Below are positions 9,327 through 28,026 of a stretch of 64,000 bases of DNA, one piece after another (the stretch's first letter is position 1; every line of letters begins with the position of its first letter). The DNA comes from Caldimonas thermodepolymerans (GTDB lineage: Bacteria; Pseudomonadota; Gammaproteobacteria; Burkholderiales; Burkholderiaceae_C). Position numbers and translations under genes: made by a program. A model generated the notes under the pieces. It was given only the letters and a program-made list of their open reading frames with translations. It was not told the DNA's origin and did no database searches. The stretch lies in NCBI RefSeq assembly GCF_015476235.1, contig NZ_CP064338.1:3348001-3412000 (forward strand), written 5' to 3'.

Positions 9327-10151
9327 TTACTTCTTGCGGCGCGAGACGATCATCGCCTGCGTGCGCTTGTTGTTGCGGGTGCGGTAGCCCTTGGTCAGCG
9401 TGTTCCACGGCGACACCGGGGCCTGAGCCTCACCGGTACGGCCTTCACCACCACCGTGCGGGTGGTCGATCGGGTTCATCGCCACGCCACGCACCGTCGG
9501 GCGGATGCCGCGCCAGCGGATCGCACCGGCCTTGCCGTACTGGCGCAGGCTGTGCTCCTCGTTCGAGACCTCGCCGATCGTGGCGCGGCACTCGATGTGG
9601 ATGCGGCGCACTTCACCGGAACGCAGGCGGACCTGGGCGTACGCGCCTTCGCGGGCCATCAGCACGGCGGACGCGCCGGCCGAACGGGCCAGCTGGGCAC
9701 CCTTGCCCGGCAGCAGCTCGATGCAGTGGATGGTCGAGCCGACCGGGATGTTGCGGATCGGCAGCGTGTTGCCGGCCTTGATCGGGGCTTCCGAGCCGGA
9801 CAGCACCGTCGCGCCGACCTCCAGGCCGCGCGGGGCGATGATGTAGCGACGCTCGCCGTCGGCGTAGCACACCAGCGCGATGTGCGCGGTACGGTTCGGG
9901 TCGTACTCGATGCGCTCCACCTTCGCGGGGATGCCGTCCTTGTTGCGGCGGAAGTCGATCACCCGATAGTGATGCTTGTGGCCACCACCCTTGTGACGGG
10001 TCGTGATGTGGCCGTTGTTGTTGCGGCCAGCATTCTGCTTCTGGGGCTCGAGCAGCGACTTCTCGGGCCGGCCCTTGTACAGGTGCTTGTGCACCACCTT
10101 GACCACGGCACGGCGGCCGGGCGACGTGGGCTTGAGTTTGACGACGGCCAT
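9327..10151 (-). CDS. rplB: 50S ribosomal protein L2
   Basis: 274 residues, the normal length. It contains the C-terminal signature [20 protein letters not shown] with the histidine needed for peptidyl transferase activity, and the N-terminal [12 protein letters not shown] start. L2 is a core 23S rRNA binding protein at the subunit interface. Its ATG overlaps the last base of the rplW stop codon (TAATG), indicating translational coupling. Confidence 0.97.
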   Translation of the reverse strand: MAVVKLKPTSPGRRAVVKVVHKHLYKGRPEKSLLEPQKQNAGRNNNGHITTRHKGGGHKHHYRVIDFRRNKDGIPAKVERIEYDPNRTAHIALVCYADGERRYIIAPRGLEVGATVLSGSEAPIKAGNTLPIRNIPVGSTIHCIELLPGKGAQLARSAGASAVLMAREGAYAQVRLRSGEVRRIHIECRATIGEVSNEEHSLRQYGKAGAIRWRGIRPTVRGVAMNPIDHPHGGGEGRTGEAQAPVSPWNTLTKGYRTRNNKRTQAMIVSRRKK

Positions 10152-10465
10152 TACGCAGCCTCCCCGGAGAAGTTGAGCTCCTGGCCTTCCTTCAGGGACA
10201 CATAGGCCTTCTTCACGTGATCGCGACGGCCGATGGTGCGGCCAAAGCGCTTGACCTTGCCCTTCTGGTTGACCACCTGCACGGATTCCACCTCGACCTT
10301 GAACATCAGTTCGACGGCCGCCTTGATCTCAGGCTTGGTGGCGTCCCGCAGGACCTTGAACAGCACCTGGTTGTGCTTCTCGGCGACCGACGTGGCCTTC
10401 TCGGACACGATCGGGGCGACCAGCACCTGCATCAGGCGACCTTCATCGAATTTCTGAGCGCTCAT
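10151..10465 (-). CDS. rplW: 50S ribosomal protein L23
   Basis: 104 residues starting [20 protein letters not shown] at ATG 10465, which overlaps the rplD stop in an ATGA arrangement. The open frame extends further upstream, but that part is the antisense-like shadow of rplD and is not L23. The core [19 protein letters not shown] and the [19 protein letters not shown] segment identify L23, the exit-tunnel docking site for trigger factor. Confidence 0.96.
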   Translation of the reverse strand: MSAQKFDEGRLMQVLVAPIVSEKATSVAEKHNQVLFKVLRDATKPEIKAAVELMFKVEVESVQVVNQKGKVKRFGRTIGRRDHVKKAYVSLKEGQELNFSGEAA

Positions 10466-11085
10466 GCCAGCATCTCCTTGAGCTGCTCGATCGCAGCCTT
10501 CGTCACGAGCACCTTCTTGTAGTGCACGAGCGACAGCGGATCGGCGTAGCGCGGCTCGACGACGAGCACGTTGGCCAGGTTGCGGGAAGCCAGGTACAGG
10601 TTCTCGTCGACCTCGTCGGCAATCACCAGCACGGAATCCAGGCCCATGGCCTTGAACTTCTGGGCCAGCAGCTTGGTCTTGGGCGACTCGACCTTCAGGG
10701 AGTCCACCACGGCCAGGCGGCCTTCGCGGGCCAGCTGCGAGAAGATGGCGGCCATACCGGCACGGTACATCTTCTTGTTGACCTTCTGGGTGAAGTTCTC
10801 GTTCGGGCTGTTCGGGAAGATGCGACCGCCCCCACGCCACAGCGGCGACGAGGTCATGCCGGCGCGAGCGCGGCCGGTGCCCTTCTGGCGCCACGGCTTC
10901 TTGGTGGAGTGCTTGACGGTGGCGCGGTCCTTCTGGGCACGGGTGCCCTGGCGCGCGTTGGCCTGGTAGGCCACCACGATCTGGTGCACCAGCGCTTCGT
11001 TGTAGTCACGGCCGAACACGGTGTCGGGCGCCTCAACCTTGGCGGCGGGCTGGCCCTGTTCGTTCAGGAGCTCGAGTTGCATCAC
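10462..11085 (-). CDS. rplD: 50S ribosomal protein L4
   Basis: 207 residues. The long tunnel-lining loop is recognisable as [20 protein letters not shown] with the GGGRIFPN continuation (about residues 60-90). L4 reaches into the exit tunnel opposite L22. In E. coli it also represses the S10 operon by transcription attenuation and translation control at the leader. Here rpsJ is separated from rplC by a promoter and structured leader, so that leader is the natural place to look for L4 control. It overlaps rplC and rplW by four bases each. Confidence 0.97.
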   Translation of the reverse strand: MMQLELLNEQGQPAAKVEAPDTVFGRDYNEALVHQIVVAYQANARQGTRAQKDRATVKHSTKKPWRQKGTGRARAGMTSSPLWRGGGRIFPNSPNENFTQKVNKKMYRAGMAAIFSQLAREGRLAVVDSLKVESPKTKLLAQKFKAMGLDSVLVIADEVDENLYLASRNLANVLVVEPRYADPLSLVHYKKVLVTKAAIEQLKEMLA

Positions 11086-11753
11086 TGGGCTCCTTTCTTG
11101 GCCTTGACCTTGACGGCGGGACGGACGACGACATGACCGCCCTTGGCACCCGGCACCGCGCCCTTGACCAGCAGCAGCTGGCGGGCCTCGTCGATGCGGA
11201 CGATGTCGAGGTTCTGAATGCTCACGGTTTCATCACCCAGGTGGCCGGACATCTTCTTGCCCGGGAACACGCGGCCCGGGTCCTGCGCCATCGAGATCGA
11301 GCCGGGCACGTTGTGCGAACGGCTGTTACCGTGGGAGGCGCGCTGCGAGCCGAAGTTGTGACGCTTGATGGTGCCGGCAAAGCCCTTGCCGATCGAGGTG
11401 CCCTGCACGTCGACCTTCTGGCCCACCGAGAAGAGCGTGACGGGGAGCTGGGCGCCGGGCTTGTACTCGGCGGCCACTTCGGCCGGCACGCGGAATTCCT
11501 TGAGGACTTCGCCCGCCTCCACGCCCGCCTTGGCGTAGTGGCCAGCTTCCGGCTTGTTGACACGGCTTGCCTTGCGCACGCCGAATGCCACCTGCAGGGC
11601 GCAGTAGCCGTCGGTCTCGACGGTCTTGACCTGGGTCACGCGGTTGTTCGACACGTCCAGCACCGTCACAGGCACGGCGTCGCCGTCGTCCGTGAAGATG
11701 CGCATCATGCCCACCTTGCGGCCCAGCAATCCGAGACGATTGCTAAGACTCAT
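11082..11753 (-). CDS. rplC: 50S ribosomal protein L3
   Basis: 223 residues from ATG 11753 ([20 protein letters not shown]). The longer in-frame reading upstream passes through a structured leader and is rejected. The L3 signature is present around [21 protein letters not shown]3 is an early assembly protein near the peptidyl transferase centre. It appears to be the first gene of its own transcript, with a TTGCGG/TACAAT promoter and two tandem hairpins in the 180-base gap behind rpsJ. Confidence 0.96.
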   Translation of the reverse strand: MSLSNRLGLLGRKVGMMRIFTDDGDAVPVTVLDVSNNRVTQVKTVETDGYCALQVAFGVRKASRVNKPEAGHYAKAGVEAGEVLKEFRVPAEVAAEYKPGAQLPVTLFSVGQKVDVQGTSIGKGFAGTIKRHNFGSQRASHGNSRSHNVPGSISMAQDPGRVFPGKKMSGHLGDETVSIQNLDIVRIDEARQLLLVKGAVPGAKGGHVVVRPAVKVKAKKGAQ

Positions 11754-11837
11754 TGTTTTCTCCAATGCCCGACAACGATTGGCCGGGCTGACTGTTTCTG
11801 CGGCGCGCCGAAGGCCCGCCACCTGGAAACCACAAAG

Positions 11838-11872
11838 GCCCACCGAGGTGGGCGCTTCGCGGAAAAGCGAAG
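11838..11872 (-). promoter_or_regulatory. Tandem hairpins in the rplC leader
   Basis: Reading the minus strand, CTTCGC (11872-11867) pairs with GCGAAG (11860-11855) around a 6-base loop. It is followed directly by GCCCAC (11853-11848) pairing with GTGGGC (11843-11838) around a CTCG loop. CTTTGTGG comes next, a weak T-containing tail. The two stems lie in the untranslated leader between the inferred rplC start site and the rplC ATG. They could form an attenuator or an r-protein binding site; function is inferred from position only. Confidence 0.5.
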
Positions 11873-11873
11873 G

Positions 11874-11901
11874 ATTGTAGCACCTGCGGCCACCGCCGCA
11901 A
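11874..11901 (-). promoter_or_regulatory. Promoter candidate for rplC
   Basis: Minus strand: -35 TTGCGG (11901-11896), 16-base spacer, -10 TACAAT (11879-11874). It lies in the unusually long 180-base gap between rpsJ and rplC. The predicted start falls at about 11867, just inside the first leader hairpin. It resembles the rpsL promoter at 17.1 kb, which uses the same TTGCGG -35. Confidence 0.6.
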
Positions 11902-11935
11902 TGCGAACAACCCTTTGCCTTGCTAGGTCAGCCGC

Positions 11936-12247
11936 TTACTGCAGCTTGATCTCGACGTCGACGCCGGCCGGCAGGTCCAGCTTCATCAGCGCGTCGACCG
12001 TCTTGTCGGTCGGGTCGACGATGTCCATCAGGCGCTGGTGCGTGCGGATCTCGAACTGGTCGCGCGAGGTCTTGTTCACGTGCGGCGAACGCAGGATGTC
12101 GAAGCGCTGCAGACGGGTCGGCAGCGGCACGGGACCCTTGACGATCGCGCCAGTGCGCTTGGCGGTATCCACGATCTCGAGCGCCGACTGGTCGATCAGC
12201 TTGTAGTCGAACGCCTTGAGACGGATACGGATCTTTTGCTTTTGCAT
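11936..12247 (-). CDS. rpsJ: 30S ribosomal protein S10
   Basis: 103 residues starting [20 protein letters not shown], with the S10 signature in [22 protein letters not shown]. Besides its role in the small-subunit head, S10 (NusE) binds NusB and NusG in transcription antitermination. It follows tuf and is separated from rplC by a promoter-containing gap, so it may belong to the tuf transcript rather than to the S10 unit. Confidence 0.97.
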   Translation of the reverse strand: MQKQKIRIRLKAFDYKLIDQSALEIVDTAKRTGAIVKGPVPLPTRLQRFDILRSPHVNKTSRDQFEIRTHQRLMDIVDPTDKTVDALMKLDLPAGVDVEIKLQ

Positions 12248-12298
12248 GACGATGTCCTAAAGAGCGAGGCCGCCGAAGCGGCGATGTTTGAGGCTGCA

Positions 12299-12322
12299 CG
12301 CGGGAGGAGGGCTCCTCCCGCG
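12299..12322 (-). other. Perfect 10-bp hairpin between tuf and rpsJ
   Basis: CGCGGGAGGA (12299-12308) and TCCTCCCGCG (12313-12322) form an uninterrupted 10-bp stem with a four-base GGGC loop. No T-run follows on the minus strand, so it is not a standard Rho-independent terminator. It may be a pause, a processing site or a partial terminator between tuf and rpsJ. Confidence 0.6.
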
Positions 12323-12340
12323 CCAAGTCACGCAAACGGC

Positions 12341-13533
<1,193 letters not shown>

Positions 13534-13631
13534 CTGCTCTCCAGGGAAAGAACGGTAGCCCGTGTCTGTTTTACGTCTCCAGCCCTGACCTGCCACGGGC
13601 AGCCGGCCAACCGCAAGGCGGCGCCGAAGAC

Positions 13632-13680
13632 AAAACGAAAACCCCGCGGAGGGCAGCGGCCCCGTTCCGGGCCCGCTGCC
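13632..13680 (-). terminator. Probable terminator between fusA and tuf
   Basis: Minus strand: GGCAGCGG (13680-13673) pairs with CCGCTGCC (13659-13652), with three further inner C-G pairs. It is followed by CTCCGCGGGG and then TTTTCGTTTTG (13641 and below). The hairpin is strong, but the T-run starts about ten bases after the stem, so it could be a full or partial terminator. It would reduce read-through from fusA into tuf. Confidence 0.5.
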
Positions 13681-13697
13681 GCCGCAGGGACAACCAA

Positions 13698-15803
13698 TTA
13701 CTTGCTGTTGCGCGCGGTGATGATCGCGTCGGCGACGTTCTTCGGAGCCTCGGCGTAGTGCTTGAACTCCATCGTGTACGTCGCACGGCCTTGGGACATC
13801 GAACGCAGCGCGGTGGCGTAGCCGAACATCTCGGACAGCGGCACCTCGGCGCGGATCGTCTTGCCGCCGCCGGGCAGGTCGTCCATGCCCTGCACCATGC
13901 CGCGACGGGACGACAGGTCGCCCATCACGTTGCCAGCGTACTCTTCCGGCGTCTCCACTTCAACGGCCATCATCGGCTCGAGGATCACCGGGTTGGCACG
14001 CTTGCAGGCTTCCTTGAAGGCGATCGAGGCCGCCATCTTGAACGCCTGTTCGGACGAGTCCACTTCGTGGTACGAACCGAAGGTCAGCGTGACCTTGACG
14101 TCGACCACCGGGTAGCCGGCCAGCACGCCGTTCGGCAGGGTTTCTTCCACACCCTTCTGGACCGCCGGGATGTACTCGCGCGGCACCACGCCACCCTTGA
14201 TCGCGTCGACGAACTCGAAGCCCTTGCCCGGCTCGTTCGGCTCGACCGTGAACACGACGTGGCCGTACTGGCCCTTGCCGCCCGACTGGCGCACGAACTT
14301 GCCTTCGACGTCCATGGCGGTCTTGCGAATGGTTTCGCGGTAGGCCACCTGCGGCTTGCCGACGTTGGCGTCCACGCCGAACTCGCGCTTCATGCGGTCG
14401 ACGATGATCTCCAGGTGCAGCTCGCCCATGCCGGCGATGATGGTCTGGCCCGATTCCTCGTCGGTGTAGACGCGGAACGAGGGGTCTTCCGAGGCCAGGC
14501 GCGACAGGGCCACGCCCATCTTCTCCTGGTCAGCCTTGGTCTTGGGCTCGACGGCCTGGCGGATCACCGGCTCGGGGAACTCCATCTTCTCGAGCGTGAT
14601 GACCGCATCGGGGTCGCACAGCGTCTCGCCGGTGGTCACGTCCTTCAGGCCCACGCAGGCAGCGATGTCGCCGGCCAGGATCTCCTTGATTTCCTCACGC
14701 TGGTTGGCGTGCATCTGCAGGATACGGCCGATGCGCTCCTTCTTGCCCTTGATCGGGTTGTAGACGGTGTCGCCGGACTTCAGCACGCCGGAGTACACGC
14801 GCACGAAGGTCAGCTGGCCGACGTACGGGTCGGTCATCAGCTTGAATGCCAGCGCGGAGAACTTCTCGTTGTCGTCCGCCTTGCGGGTGACTTCGTTGTC
14901 GTTCTCGTCGGTACCGGCCACCGGAGGGATGTCCACCGGCGAGGGCAGGAAGTCGATCACCGCGTCCAGCATGCGCTGCACGCCCTTGTTCTTGAAGGCG
15001 GTGCCGCACAGCATCGGCTGGATCTCGGTCGCGATGGTCCGCATGCGCAGACCCTTCTTGATCTCTTCCTCGGTCAGCTCGCCGGTCTCGAGGTACTTGT
15101 TCATCAGTTCCTCGGACGCCTCGGCGGCGGCCTCGACCATGTTCTCGCGCCACTTCTTGGCGTCCTCGACCATGTCGGCCGGGATGTCGTGGTACTCGAA
15201 CTTCATCCCCTGGGACGCGTCGTCCCAGATGATGGCCTTCATCTTGAGCAGGTCGACCACGCCCTTGAAGTTGTCCTCGGCACCGATCGGCAGCACGATG
15301 GGCACGGGGTTGGCCTTCAGGCGCGTCTTCATCTGATCGTAGACCTTGAAGAAGTTCGCGCCGGTGCGGTCCATCTTGTTGACGAACGCCAGGCGGGGCA
15401 CCTTGTACTTGTTGGCCTGGCGCCAGACGGTCTCGGACTGGGGCTGCACGCCACCCACGGCGCAGTACACCATGCAGGCACCGTCGAGCACGCGCATCGA
15501 GCGCTCCACCTCGATGGTGAAGTCCACGTGCCCCGGGGTGTCGATGATGTTGAAGCGGTGCTCCGGATAGGACAGGTCCATGCCCTTCCAGAAGCAGGTG
15601 GTCGCAGCGGAGGTGATGGTGATGCCCCGCTCCTGCTCCTGCTCCATCCAGTCCATCGTGGCGGCACCGTCGTGCACTTCGCCAAGCTTGTGGCTCACAC
15701 CGGTGTAGAACAGGATGCGCTCGGTGGTGGTCGTCTTACCGGCATCGATGTGAGCGGAAATACCAATGTTGCGGTAACGCTCAATCGGGGTCTTGCGGGA
15801 CAT
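13698..15803 (-). CDS. fusA: Elongation factor G
   Basis: 701-residue translocation GTPase. The G1 loop [15 protein letters not shown] (about residues 17-31), switch region [19 protein letters not shown] and NKMDRTG motifs are all intact, followed by domains II to V ending with a typical [15 protein letters not shown] stretch. It catalyses ribosomal translocation and, with RRF, ribosome recycling. It lies between rpsG and tuf, in the standard str order. Confidence 0.98.
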   Translation of the reverse strand: MSRKTPIERYRNIGISAHIDAGKTTTTERILFYTGVSHKLGEVHDGAATMDWMEQEQERGITITSAATTCFWKGMDLSYPEHRFNIIDTPGHVDFTIEVERSMRVLDGACMVYCAVGGVQPQSETVWRQANKYKVPRLAFVNKMDRTGANFFKVYDQMKTRLKANPVPIVLPIGAEDNFKGVVDLLKMKAIIWDDASQGMKFEYHDIPADMVEDAKKWRENMVEAAAEASEELMNKYLETGELTEEEIKKGLRMRTIATEIQPMLCGTAFKNKGVQRMLDAVIDFLPSPVDIPPVAGTDENDNEVTRKADDNEKFSALAFKLMTDPYVGQLTFVRVYSGVLKSGDTVYNPIKGKKERIGRILQMHANQREEIKEILAGDIAACVGLKDVTTGETLCDPDAVITLEKMEFPEPVIRQAVEPKTKADQEKMGVALSRLASEDPSFRVYTDEESGQTIIAGMGELHLEIIVDRMKREFGVDANVGKPQVAYRETIRKTAMDVEGKFVRQSGGKGQYGHVVFTVEPNEPGKGFEFVDAIKGGVVPREYIPAVQKGVEETLPNGVLAGYPVVDVKVTLTFGSYHEVDSSEQAFKMAASIAFKEACKRANPVILEPMMAVEVETPEEYAGNVMGDLSSRRGMVQGMDDLPGGGKTIRAEVPLSEMFGYATALRSMSQGRATYTMEFKHYAEAPKNVADAIITARNSK

Positions 15804-15881
15804 GATGTCACTCCAAAAACAAGGCCGCCCCGCTCGTCTCGTGGACCGGAGGGGGCAGCCGCAGGACTAGTTGACAGGGCT

Positions 15882-16352
15882 TCAGAAGCGGAAGTGGGAG
15901 AAGGCCTTGTTGGCCTCGGCCATGCGGTGCACTTCGTCGCGCTTCTTCATGGCGCCGCCACGACCCTCGGCCGCCTCGAGCAGCTCGTTGGCCAGGCGCT
16001 GGGCCATGGACTTCTCACCGCGCTTGCGAGCCGCCTCCTTCAGCCAGCGCATGGCCAGCGCCACGCGGCGGACGGGACGAACTTCCACGGGAACTTGGTA
16101 GTTCGCACCACCCACGCGGCGGGACTTCACTTCGACCAGCGGCTTCACGTTGTTCAGGGCGGTCATGAAGACTTCCAGCGGATCCTTCCCGGACTTCTTC
16201 TCGACCTGATCCAGCGCGCCATAGATGATGCGCTCGGCCACGGCCTTCTTGCCGGACTCCATGATCACGTTCATGAACTTGGACAGATCGACGTTGCCGT
16301 ACTTGGGATCCGGCAGGACTTCTCGCTTCGGTACTTCGCGACGACGAGGCAT
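15882..16352 (-). CDS. rpsG: 30S ribosomal protein S7
   Basis: 156 residues, starting [20 protein letters not shown] with the S7 signature ([20 protein letters not shown]). S7 nucleates assembly of the small-subunit head and contacts E-site tRNA. It follows rpsL after a 150-base spacer. In E. coli the rpsL-rpsG intercistronic region is the site of S7 autogenous control; the spacer here is GC-rich and can pair extensively, but I could not confirm a homologous structure. Confidence 0.97.
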   Translation of the reverse strand: MPRRREVPKREVLPDPKYGNVDLSKFMNVIMESGKKAVAERIIYGALDQVEKKSGKDPLEVFMTALNNVKPLVEVKSRRVGGANYQVPVEVRPVRRVALAMRWLKEAARKRGEKSMAQRLANELLEAAEGRGGAMKKRDEVHRMAEANKAFSHFRF

Positions 16353-16505
16353 GATTCACCTTCCTTCTGCTTCAGTTGGCGCGGGCTTCCTGCCCACACC
16401 GCGGGCGCCATCCAGGCCACCCACTTACTCGGCCTGCCCGCAGGCGGCCGTCACATTCTTCTGCGGCCCGCACGCGGCGCGTGCCGACCACCACGACTGG
16501 TTGCC

Positions 16506-16883
16506 TTAGGCCTTCTTGGGCCGCTTCGCACCGTACTTGGAGCGGGCCTGCTTGCGATCCTTCACGCCTTGCAGGTCCAGCGAACCGCGGACGATGTGGT
16601 AGCGCACGCCCGGCAGGTCCTTCACCCGGCCGCCGCGCACGAGCACGACGCTGTGCTCCTGCAGGTTGTGGCCTTCACCGCCGATGTACGAGATGACCTC
16701 GAAACCGTTGGTCAGGCGCACCTTGGCGACCTTACGCAGGGCGGAGTTCGGCTTCTTGGGGGTGGTCGTGTACACGCGGGTGCACACGCCGCGGCGCTGC
16801 GGGCAATTCTCCATTGCCGGCGACTTGGACTTCGTGACCTCGGCCTTGCGACCATGGCGCACGAGCTGGTTGATGGTTGGCAT
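16506..16883 (-). CDS. rpsL: 30S ribosomal protein S12
   Basis: 125 residues with the decoding-centre loops [18 protein letters not shown] (about residues 39-56) and [17 protein letters not shown] (about 84-100). The two lysines where streptomycin-resistance substitutions occur (K42/K43 and K87/K88 by E. coli numbering) are wild type. It is the first gene of the str operon, with a TTGCGG/TATAAT promoter about 190 bases upstream. Confidence 0.98.
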   Translation of the reverse strand: MPTINQLVRHGRKAEVTKSKSPAMENCPQRRGVCTRVYTTTPKKPNSALRKVAKVRLTNGFEVISYIGGEGHNLQEHSVVLVRGGRVKDLPGVRYHIVRGSLDLQGVKDRKQARSKYGAKRPKKA

Positions 16884-17075
16884 GTAACTTGTTCCCGTTT
16901 GAAGTTACTTGGATACGAAACTTTCCCGGAAGATGCCGAGCACTCTGCACCCAAAAGCGCAAGCCCGAAGCCGCAAGCATGGAACCTGGCCCGGTCGCCG
17001 ATCCCGGCGTCCGAGGCGGTTCTTGCGGTGAGCCGCCCAGCAAAGAGCGCAGCAAAATCTGCCGAAAAGCCCTCG

Positions 17076-17104
17076 ATTATATTCAGCGGTCTGTGCCGCC
17101 GCAA
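17076..17104 (-). promoter_or_regulatory. Promoter of the str operon (rpsL)
   Basis: Minus strand: -35 TTGCGG (17104-17099), exact 17-base spacer, -10 TATAAT (17081-17076), the consensus Pribnow box. The predicted start at about 17069 gives a leader near 185 bases ahead of rpsL. The promoter lies back-to-back with the PIN-domain gene on the other strand. Confidence 0.8.
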
Positions 17105-17149
17105 GCAAGTGCGGCGCAACGACCCTGCAGCCTCCGTGAGTACCGCCGC

Positions 17150-17608
17150 TTGAACGCCCTGCCGTCCACCGCCCCGCTGATTGTCCTCGACACCAATGTC
17201 CTGCTCGACTGGCTGGTGTTTCTCGACCCCCAGGTGCGCCCCGTGGTCCAGGCGGTGCAGTCCGGGCAGGTCACCTGGCTCGCCACCCGCTCCATGCAGG
17301 AAGAGATGGAGCGAGCGCTCACATATCAATGGATCTCCGCCCGCTCGCCCGACCTGTCCGCGATTCGGCAGGCCTGGGCGGCACACGCGCGGTTCGTGGA
17401 CGGCGAGGCCGGGCGCGCGCCGATCCGCTGCAAGGACCCGGACGACCAGAAGTTCATCGACCTGGCGGTGGCCGCCGGCGCCCGCTGGCTGCTGAGCAAG
17501 GACCGCGAGCTGCTCAAGCTCGCCCGGCGCGCGGCACGCCTGGGCGTCGTCGTGCAAAGGCCACAGGAGTGGCAGCCGGCGTCAGCCCTGCCGCTGGAGC
17601 TGGCGTAG
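17150..17608 (+). CDS. PIN-domain protein, putative toxin-type ribonuclease
   Basis: About 152 residues from a TTG at 17150 ([20 protein letters not shown]). The acidic PIN signature LDTNVLLD (D14, N16, D20), a mid-protein EEMERAL and a C-terminal [12 protein letters not shown] then SKDRELLK give the usual acidic Mg-binding set. PIN proteins cut RNA, often as VapC-like toxins, but no antitoxin gene is adjacent on either side. The start is uncertain: no ATG lies near, and an upstream extension would cross the rpsL promoter. The 3' end overlaps the convergent mgsA gene by 27 bases. Confidence 0.78.
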   Translation: MNALPSTAPLIVLDTNVLLDWLVFLDPQVRPVVQAVQSGQVTWLATRSMQEEMERALTYQWISARSPDLSAIRQAWAAHARFVDGEAGRAPIRCKDPDDQKFIDLAVAAGARWLLSKDRELLKLARRAARLGVVVQRPQEWQPASALPLELA

Positions 17609-17962
17609 CAGCAGGCGCGCCGACGCGAGGTTGGTGGCGCAGGGGATGTCGTGCACGTCGCAAGCGCGCACCAGGGCGTTGATGTCCGGCTCGTGCGGCT
17701 GGGGCGTCATCGGGTCGCGCAGGAAGATCACCGCGTCGACCCCGCCTTCGGCCAGCCGGGCGCCGATCTGCAGGTCGCCGCCCAGGGGCCCGCTCATCAG
17801 CGCCTCGACCGGCAGGCCGGCCTCGCGCTGCAGGCGGCTGCCGGTGGTGCCGGTCGCGCACAGCCGGCAGCCCGCGAGGAAGTCGCGGAACTCGCGGGCC
17901 AAGGCGACCATGTCGTCCTTCTTGCGGTCATGGGCGATCAGGGCGATGCGAGGCGGCGTCAT
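17582..17962 (-). CDS. mgsA: Methylglyoxal synthase
   Basis: 126 residues. It converts dihydroxyacetone phosphate to methylglyoxal and phosphate, a bypass of lower glycolysis when phosphate is short. Aligning by eye with E. coli MgsA with a constant offset of 8, the residues H11, D63, D83, H90 and D93 correspond to H19, D71, D91, H98 and D101, and the GTTGSRL phosphate site and [11 protein letters not shown] loop are present. It is shorter than the E. coli protein (152) at the ends only. It converges on and overlaps the PIN gene. Confidence 0.93.
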   Translation of the reverse strand: MTPPRIALIAHDRKKDDMVALAREFRDFLAGCRLCATGTTGSRLQREAGLPVEALMSGPLGGDLQIGARLAEGGVDAVIFLRDPMTPQPHEPDINALVRACDVHDIPCATNLASARLLLRQLQRQG

Positions 17963-18084
17963 GGCAGGTCGGGCAACGGGTTGCGGCGAACCGGCCGATG
18001 ATAGGCCGGCGCGGTGACCCGCGGGTTACGGGTTCCCGCCCGCCCCCCGCCCGCGGCGCGGGATCCGGCACCGGCCCCGCACGG

Positions 18085-18113
18085 GCAAAAGAAAAGGCGG
18101 CCGAAGCCGCCTT
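18085..18113 (-). terminator. Intrinsic terminator of the rpoBC transcript
   Basis: Minus strand: AAGGCGGC (18113-18106), loop TTCG, GCCGCCTT (18101-18094), then TTCTTTTG. A perfect 8-bp stem with a UUCG-type tetraloop and T-rich tail, about 35 bases after the rpoC stop codon. This is a classic Rho-independent terminator. Confidence 0.92.
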
Positions 18114-18145
18114 CCCGGTCAGGGCTGCAGGAGGCAGCCGCCGGA

Positions 18146-22375
<4,230 letters not shown>

Positions 22376-22386
22376 GCATCTGCTCC

Positions 22387-26496
<4,110 letters not shown>

Positions 26497-26819
26497 AAAC
26501 ACTCCGTGCGTTGAAGACGCCTGCCTGGCCGTGGCAGGCGCTCAATCGGACGACTGGCGATCAGATCCGCGACGCACCCCGGCACCGGGGGACGGCTCTG
26601 AAGCTTGGTGGCTGGCCACTACCAGCCGCTGGCGGACGACCCTGGCGTTGCACCAGGGTCCGACCAAACCGGTCCTCTGCAGTCGGATCAGAGAACACTC
26701 GTAAGGGGACTCGAAGCTTGCCTCGAAATCCGCTTGCGGGTGCGCTCTGGCTTCAATTCCATGAAGCGCAAAAGGCTGGGAGCCCGCAAAAAGCCCCCAG
26801 CCCCGTGTCGGGAACCCGA
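26497..26819 (-). other. rplL-rpoB intergenic region
   Basis: A 323-base gap with no credible gene. It contains a terminator-like hairpin close to rplL (26769-26802). The remainder is GC-rich leader without a recognisable promoter. In E. coli the corresponding spacer holds an attenuator and an RNase III site that set the rplL:rpoB ratio; the layout here is compatible with that arrangement. Confidence 0.6.
26769..26802 (-). terminator. Attenuator between rplL and rpoB
   Basis: Minus strand: GGCTGGG (26802-26796) pairs with CCCAGCC (26780-26774) around a 15-base loop and is followed directly by TTTTGCG (26773 down). It lies 18 bases after the rplL stop. The position equals that of the E. coli rplL-rpoB attenuator, which lets a minority of transcripts into rpoBC. 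Confidence 0.72.
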
Positions 26820-27197
26820 TTACTTGAGCTCCACCTTCGCGCCGGCTTCTTCCAGCTTCTTCTTGGCGGCTTCGGCGTCGGCCTTGGCGATGCCTTCCTT
26901 GACGGGCTTCGGAGCGCCGTCGACCAGGTCCTTGGCTTCCTTCAGGCCCAGGCCGGTGATTTCGCGCACGGCCTTGATGACGGCCACCTTGTTGGAGCCG
27001 GCGTCGGCCAGCACCACGGTGAACTCGGTCTTCTCTTCAGCAGCCGGGGCAGCAGCGCCAGCGCCGCCGGCAGCCGGGGCAGCCATGGCAGCGGCGGACA
27101 CGCCGAACTTCTCTTCGATGGCCTTGACCAGCTCGTTGAGCTCCATCACGGACATGCTGTCCAGGGCGGTCAGGAAAGCGTCTTTATCGAATGCCAT
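26820..27197 (-). CDS. rplL: 50S ribosomal protein L7/L12
   Basis: 125 residues. An N-terminal dimerisation domain ([20 protein letters not shown]) is followed by an Ala/Gly-rich hinge ([17 protein letters not shown], about residues 39-55) and the C-terminal factor-binding domain with [20 protein letters not shown]. It forms the stalk with L10, recruiting GTPase factors. It follows rplJ by 37 bases. Confidence 0.97.
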   Translation of the reverse strand: MAFDKDAFLTALDSMSVMELNELVKAIEEKFGVSAAAMAAPAAGGAGAAAPAAEEKTEFTVVLADAGSNKVAVIKAVREITGLGLKEAKDLVDGAPKPVKEGIAKADAEAAKKKLEEAGAKVELK

Positions 27198-27234
27198 TTT
27201 GGATTCCTAAACAGAAAAATACGGGGAATACGGA

Positions 27235-27738
27235 TCAAGCAGCGGGGGCGGCTTCGCCACGCTTTTCGGACAGGGCAGCCAGCACGCGAGCCAGGCGAGA
27301 CACCGGCGACTGCATGAGACCCAGCAGCTGGGACAGCAGCACTTCCTTGCTCGGGATCGCGGCCAGGGCCTTCACGCCTTCGGCGTCCAGCACCTTGCCG
27401 TTGTAGGCGCCGGCCTTGACGACCAGCTTGTCGTTGCCCTTGGCGAAGTCGGCGATGACTTTCGCGGCGGCAACGGCGTCTTCCGAAAAGCCGTAGATCA
27501 GCGGGCCGACCATGGACTCGGCCGCCACTTCAAACGGGGTGCCAGCGACGGCGCGACGGGCGAGCGTGTTCTTCAGGACGTGCAGGTACACGCCCTTCTC
27601 ACGCGCCTGCCGGCGCAGCTGGTCCATTTGAGCGACGGTGAGGCCACGATACTCCGCCAGTGCGAGCGTCTGCGACTTGGCCGCCTGGGCCGCCACTTCC
27701 GCCACAACGGCTTGTTTCTCGTTGCGATTCAGACTCAA
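27235..27738 (-). CDS. rplJ: 50S ribosomal protein L10
   Basis: 167 residues from TTG 27738 (read [20 protein letters not shown] after the start codon). GAGGAG lies 6 to 8 bases upstream of that TTG, and the protein then begins exactly like other betaproteobacterial L10; the longer in-frame ATG reading upstream would run into the leader. L10 anchors the L7/L12 stalk and represses its own operon. The 288-base gap upstream holds the presumed autoregulatory leader. Confidence 0.95.
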   Translation of the reverse strand: MSLNRNEKQAVVAEVAAQAAKSQTLALAEYRGLTVAQMDQLRRQAREKGVYLHVLKNTLARRAVAGTPFEVAAESMVGPLIYGFSEDAVAAAKVIADFAKGNDKLVVKAGAYNGKVLDAEGVKALAAIPSKEVLLSQLLGLMQSPVSRLARVLAALSEKRGEAAPAA

Positions 27739-27782
27739 GGTCCACTCCTCACATACACACCGCGGTCGCCCGCGGTGCACCA

Positions 27783-27957
27783 GTTACAGCGACCTTCTGT
27801 TCAGGAAATCCGGCCCTTCTTGCGAACGACCTCGAATCCATTCCAGCGGGTGCGCCATCTGCGTTGGCTTCGGCGTCCGGGCCTCGCGGCCCGTGCCTCC
27901 ATTAAGCCGTCCGGGAAGCGGACTCCCCGGGCCTGCACCAACGGTCTTTGATAGCCC
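27783..27957 (-). promoter_or_regulatory. Probable L10 autoregulatory leader
   Basis: The untranslated minus-strand segment ahead of rplJ contains AAGACCGTTGGTGC, a GGCTTAATGGAGGC element and a late CCAACGCAGATGGCG, in an order I associate with ribosomal L10 leaders. Strong local pairing is evident (CCCGGGGAGTCCG with CGGACGGCTT nearby). The assignment comes from memory of the family, not from a covariance search. A perfect 10-bp hairpin precedes it. Confidence 0.5.
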
Positions 27958-27993
27958 GGAACCCCTTGCAGGGCCCCGGCCCACCAATTCGGT

Positions 27994-28015
27994 GCGCCGC
28001 GGCTTGCCGCGGCGC
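27994..28015 (-). other. Perfect hairpin after rplA
   Basis: GCGCCGCGGC and GCCGCGGCGC form ten consecutive pairs about the two central bases, starting 11 bases after the rplA stop. There is no T-run, so simple intrinsic termination is unlikely. It may protect the rplKA messenger end or act as a pause before the L10 leader. Confidence 0.6.
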
Positions 28016-28026
28016 GAACTTCAGTT

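Noticed and set aside
16506-16883. Possible streptomycin-resistance alleles in rpsL and rifampicin-resistance alleles in rpoB
   Set aside because: The relevant residues in S12 (both lysine sites) and RpoB (D516, H526 and S531 equivalents) are wild type.
16877-17149. N-terminal extension of the PIN gene back to an ATG in the rpsL leader
   Set aside because: It would cross the str promoter and adds residues that do not look like a PIN domain. The conserved part begins at about 17150.
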